NCBI GenBank assembly: GCA_002317245.1
Contig: DCIU01000066.1
Coordinates: forward strand, 6,433 to 11,980
Length of the DNA: 5,548 bases
Reading direction: 5' to 3'
Origin: Lachnospiraceae bacterium UBA1718
GTDB lineage: Bacteria; Bacillota; Clostridia; Lachnospirales; Lachnospiraceae
This document shows positions 4,936 through 5,548 of this stretch, in pieces. The translations under genes and the position numbers were made by a program. The notes beneath the pieces were generated by a model. It saw nothing but the letters and a program-made list of their open reading frames with translations, ran no database searches and had not been told where the DNA came from. Positions within the stretch are counted from its first letter, which is position 1. Each line of letters opens with the position of its first letter.

Positions 4936-5548
4936 ATGGCAAACATTGATTTAACCAAGTATGGTATCACAGGCACAACTGAGATCGTTTACAATCCTTC
5001 TTATGAGCTTCTTTTCGAGGAAGAGACTAAGGCAGGTCTTGAGGGATACGAAGTTGGTCAGAACACAGAGCTTGATACTGTTAACGTTATGACAGGTATC
5101 TACACAGGACGTTCTCCTAAAGATAAGTACATCGTTATGGATGAGAACTCTAAGGACACAGTATGGTGGACAACAGAGGGTTACAAGAATGATAACCATC
5201 CAATGAGCGAAGATGTATGGGCAACAGTTAAGGATATCGCTAAGAACGAGCTTTGCAACAAGAGACTCTTCGTAGTTGATGCTTTCTGTGGTGCTAATGC
5301 AGATACAAGAATGGCTGTTCGTTTCATCGTAGAAGTTGCTTGGCAGGCACATTTCGTTAAGAACATGTTCATCGTTCCTACAGATGAAGAGCTTGCTAGC
5401 TTCGAGCCAGATTTCGTTGTTTACAATGCTTCAAAGGCAAAGGTTGACAACTATGCAGAGCTTGGTCTTAATTCAGAGACATGTGTTGCTTTCAATATTT
5501 CATCTAGAGAGCAGGTTATCATCAATACATGGTACGGCGGAGAGATGA
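4936..5548 (+). CDS. pckA: Phosphoenolpyruvate carboxykinase (ATP), N-terminal part
   Basis: Cytosolic enzyme interconverting oxaloacetate + ATP and phosphoenolpyruvate + CO2 + ADP. In anaerobes it often also runs in the CO2-fixing direction. The first 204 residues are present; the frame is open to the last base and the gene continues beyond the window (E. coli PckA is 540 aa). Clear family blocks are TGIYTGRSPKDKY at 53-65 (R59 matches the substrate-binding E. coli R65), FVVDAFCGAN, ADTRMAVRFI, EVAWQAHFVKNMFI, and NISSREQVIINTWYGGEM at the edge. Y200 matches E. coli Y207. The catalytic Lys pair, P-loop and metal-binding Asp lie beyond the window. The start is ATG 4936, with AGAGG at 4923-4927 eight bases upstream. 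It has its own promoter and leader, so it is separate from the pxp operon. Strong codon bias (Ile mostly ATC) fits high expression. Confidence 0.96.
   Translation, partial: MANIDLTKYGITGTTEIVYNPSYELLFEEETKAGLEGYEVGQNTELDTVNVMTGIYTGRSPKDKYIVMDENSKDTVWWTTEGYKNDNHPMSEDVWATVKDIAKNELCNKRLFVVDAFCGANADTRMAVRFIVEVAWQAHFVKNMFIVPTDEELASFEPDFVVYNASKAKVDNYAELGLNSETCVAFNISSREQVIINTWYGGEM

Noticed and set aside
4951..5352. 133-aa open frame on the minus strand
   Set aside because: It lies wholly antisense to pckA, is Cys/Ser-rich as expected of a shadow frame, and has no motif.
5336..5548. 70-aa plus-strand open frame ending at the window edge
   Set aside because: It is out of frame with pckA, whose conserved blocks (VAWQAHFVKN, NTWYGGEM) cover the same bases. 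Its TGA at the edge is incidental.

Overview
The window is moderately AT-rich, densely coding and entirely on the + strand. Shine-Dalgarno sites are strong, stop/start codons overlap, and lysine and glutamate are mostly AAG and GAG. The gene content and style suggest a low-GC Firmicute, most likely a gut or rumen clostridium of the Lachnospiraceae type. That placement is inference from style, not a match to a known genome.

Positions 1-3962 hold one co-directional block that reads as a 5-oxoproline (pyroglutamate) utilisation operon. It runs: the tail of pxpB (KipI family), pxpC (KipA family), a YcsI/DUF1445 putative hydro-lyase related to D-glutamate cyclase, pxpA (YcsF/LamB family), and a divergent NRAMP-fold membrane transporter. 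PxpA, PxpB and PxpC together form the ATP-dependent prokaryotic 5-oxoprolinase, which opens 5-oxoproline to glutamate. The same gene families occur together in the Bacillus subtilis ycsF-ycsG-ycsI-kipI-kipA region, but here the order is permuted. pxpB/pxpC and pxpC/ycsI overlap by one base (TAATG, TGATG), which suggests translational coupling. A strong intrinsic terminator at 3991-4025 closes the block.

Positions 4036-4752 encode a TauE/SafE-family membrane protein. Its ribosome binding site starts on the base after the terminator's T-tract, and I see no clear promoter of its own. It may therefore depend on terminator read-through.

Positions 4753-4935 form a regulatory gap: a likely sigma-A type promoter, then a leader with a 9-bp hairpin capped by a GTGA tetraloop. 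Next comes pckA, ATP-dependent phosphoenolpyruvate carboxykinase, which runs off the right edge; its first 204 residues are present.

The most interesting item is the NRAMP-like protein. It keeps the family scaffold, but the metal-coordinating residues of TM1 (DPGN) and TM6 (MPHN) read GPGT and VPYN. Placed inside a 5-oxoproline operon, this points to a transporter that has left metal transport, possibly for 5-oxoproline or a related small organic substrate. That substrate is inference.
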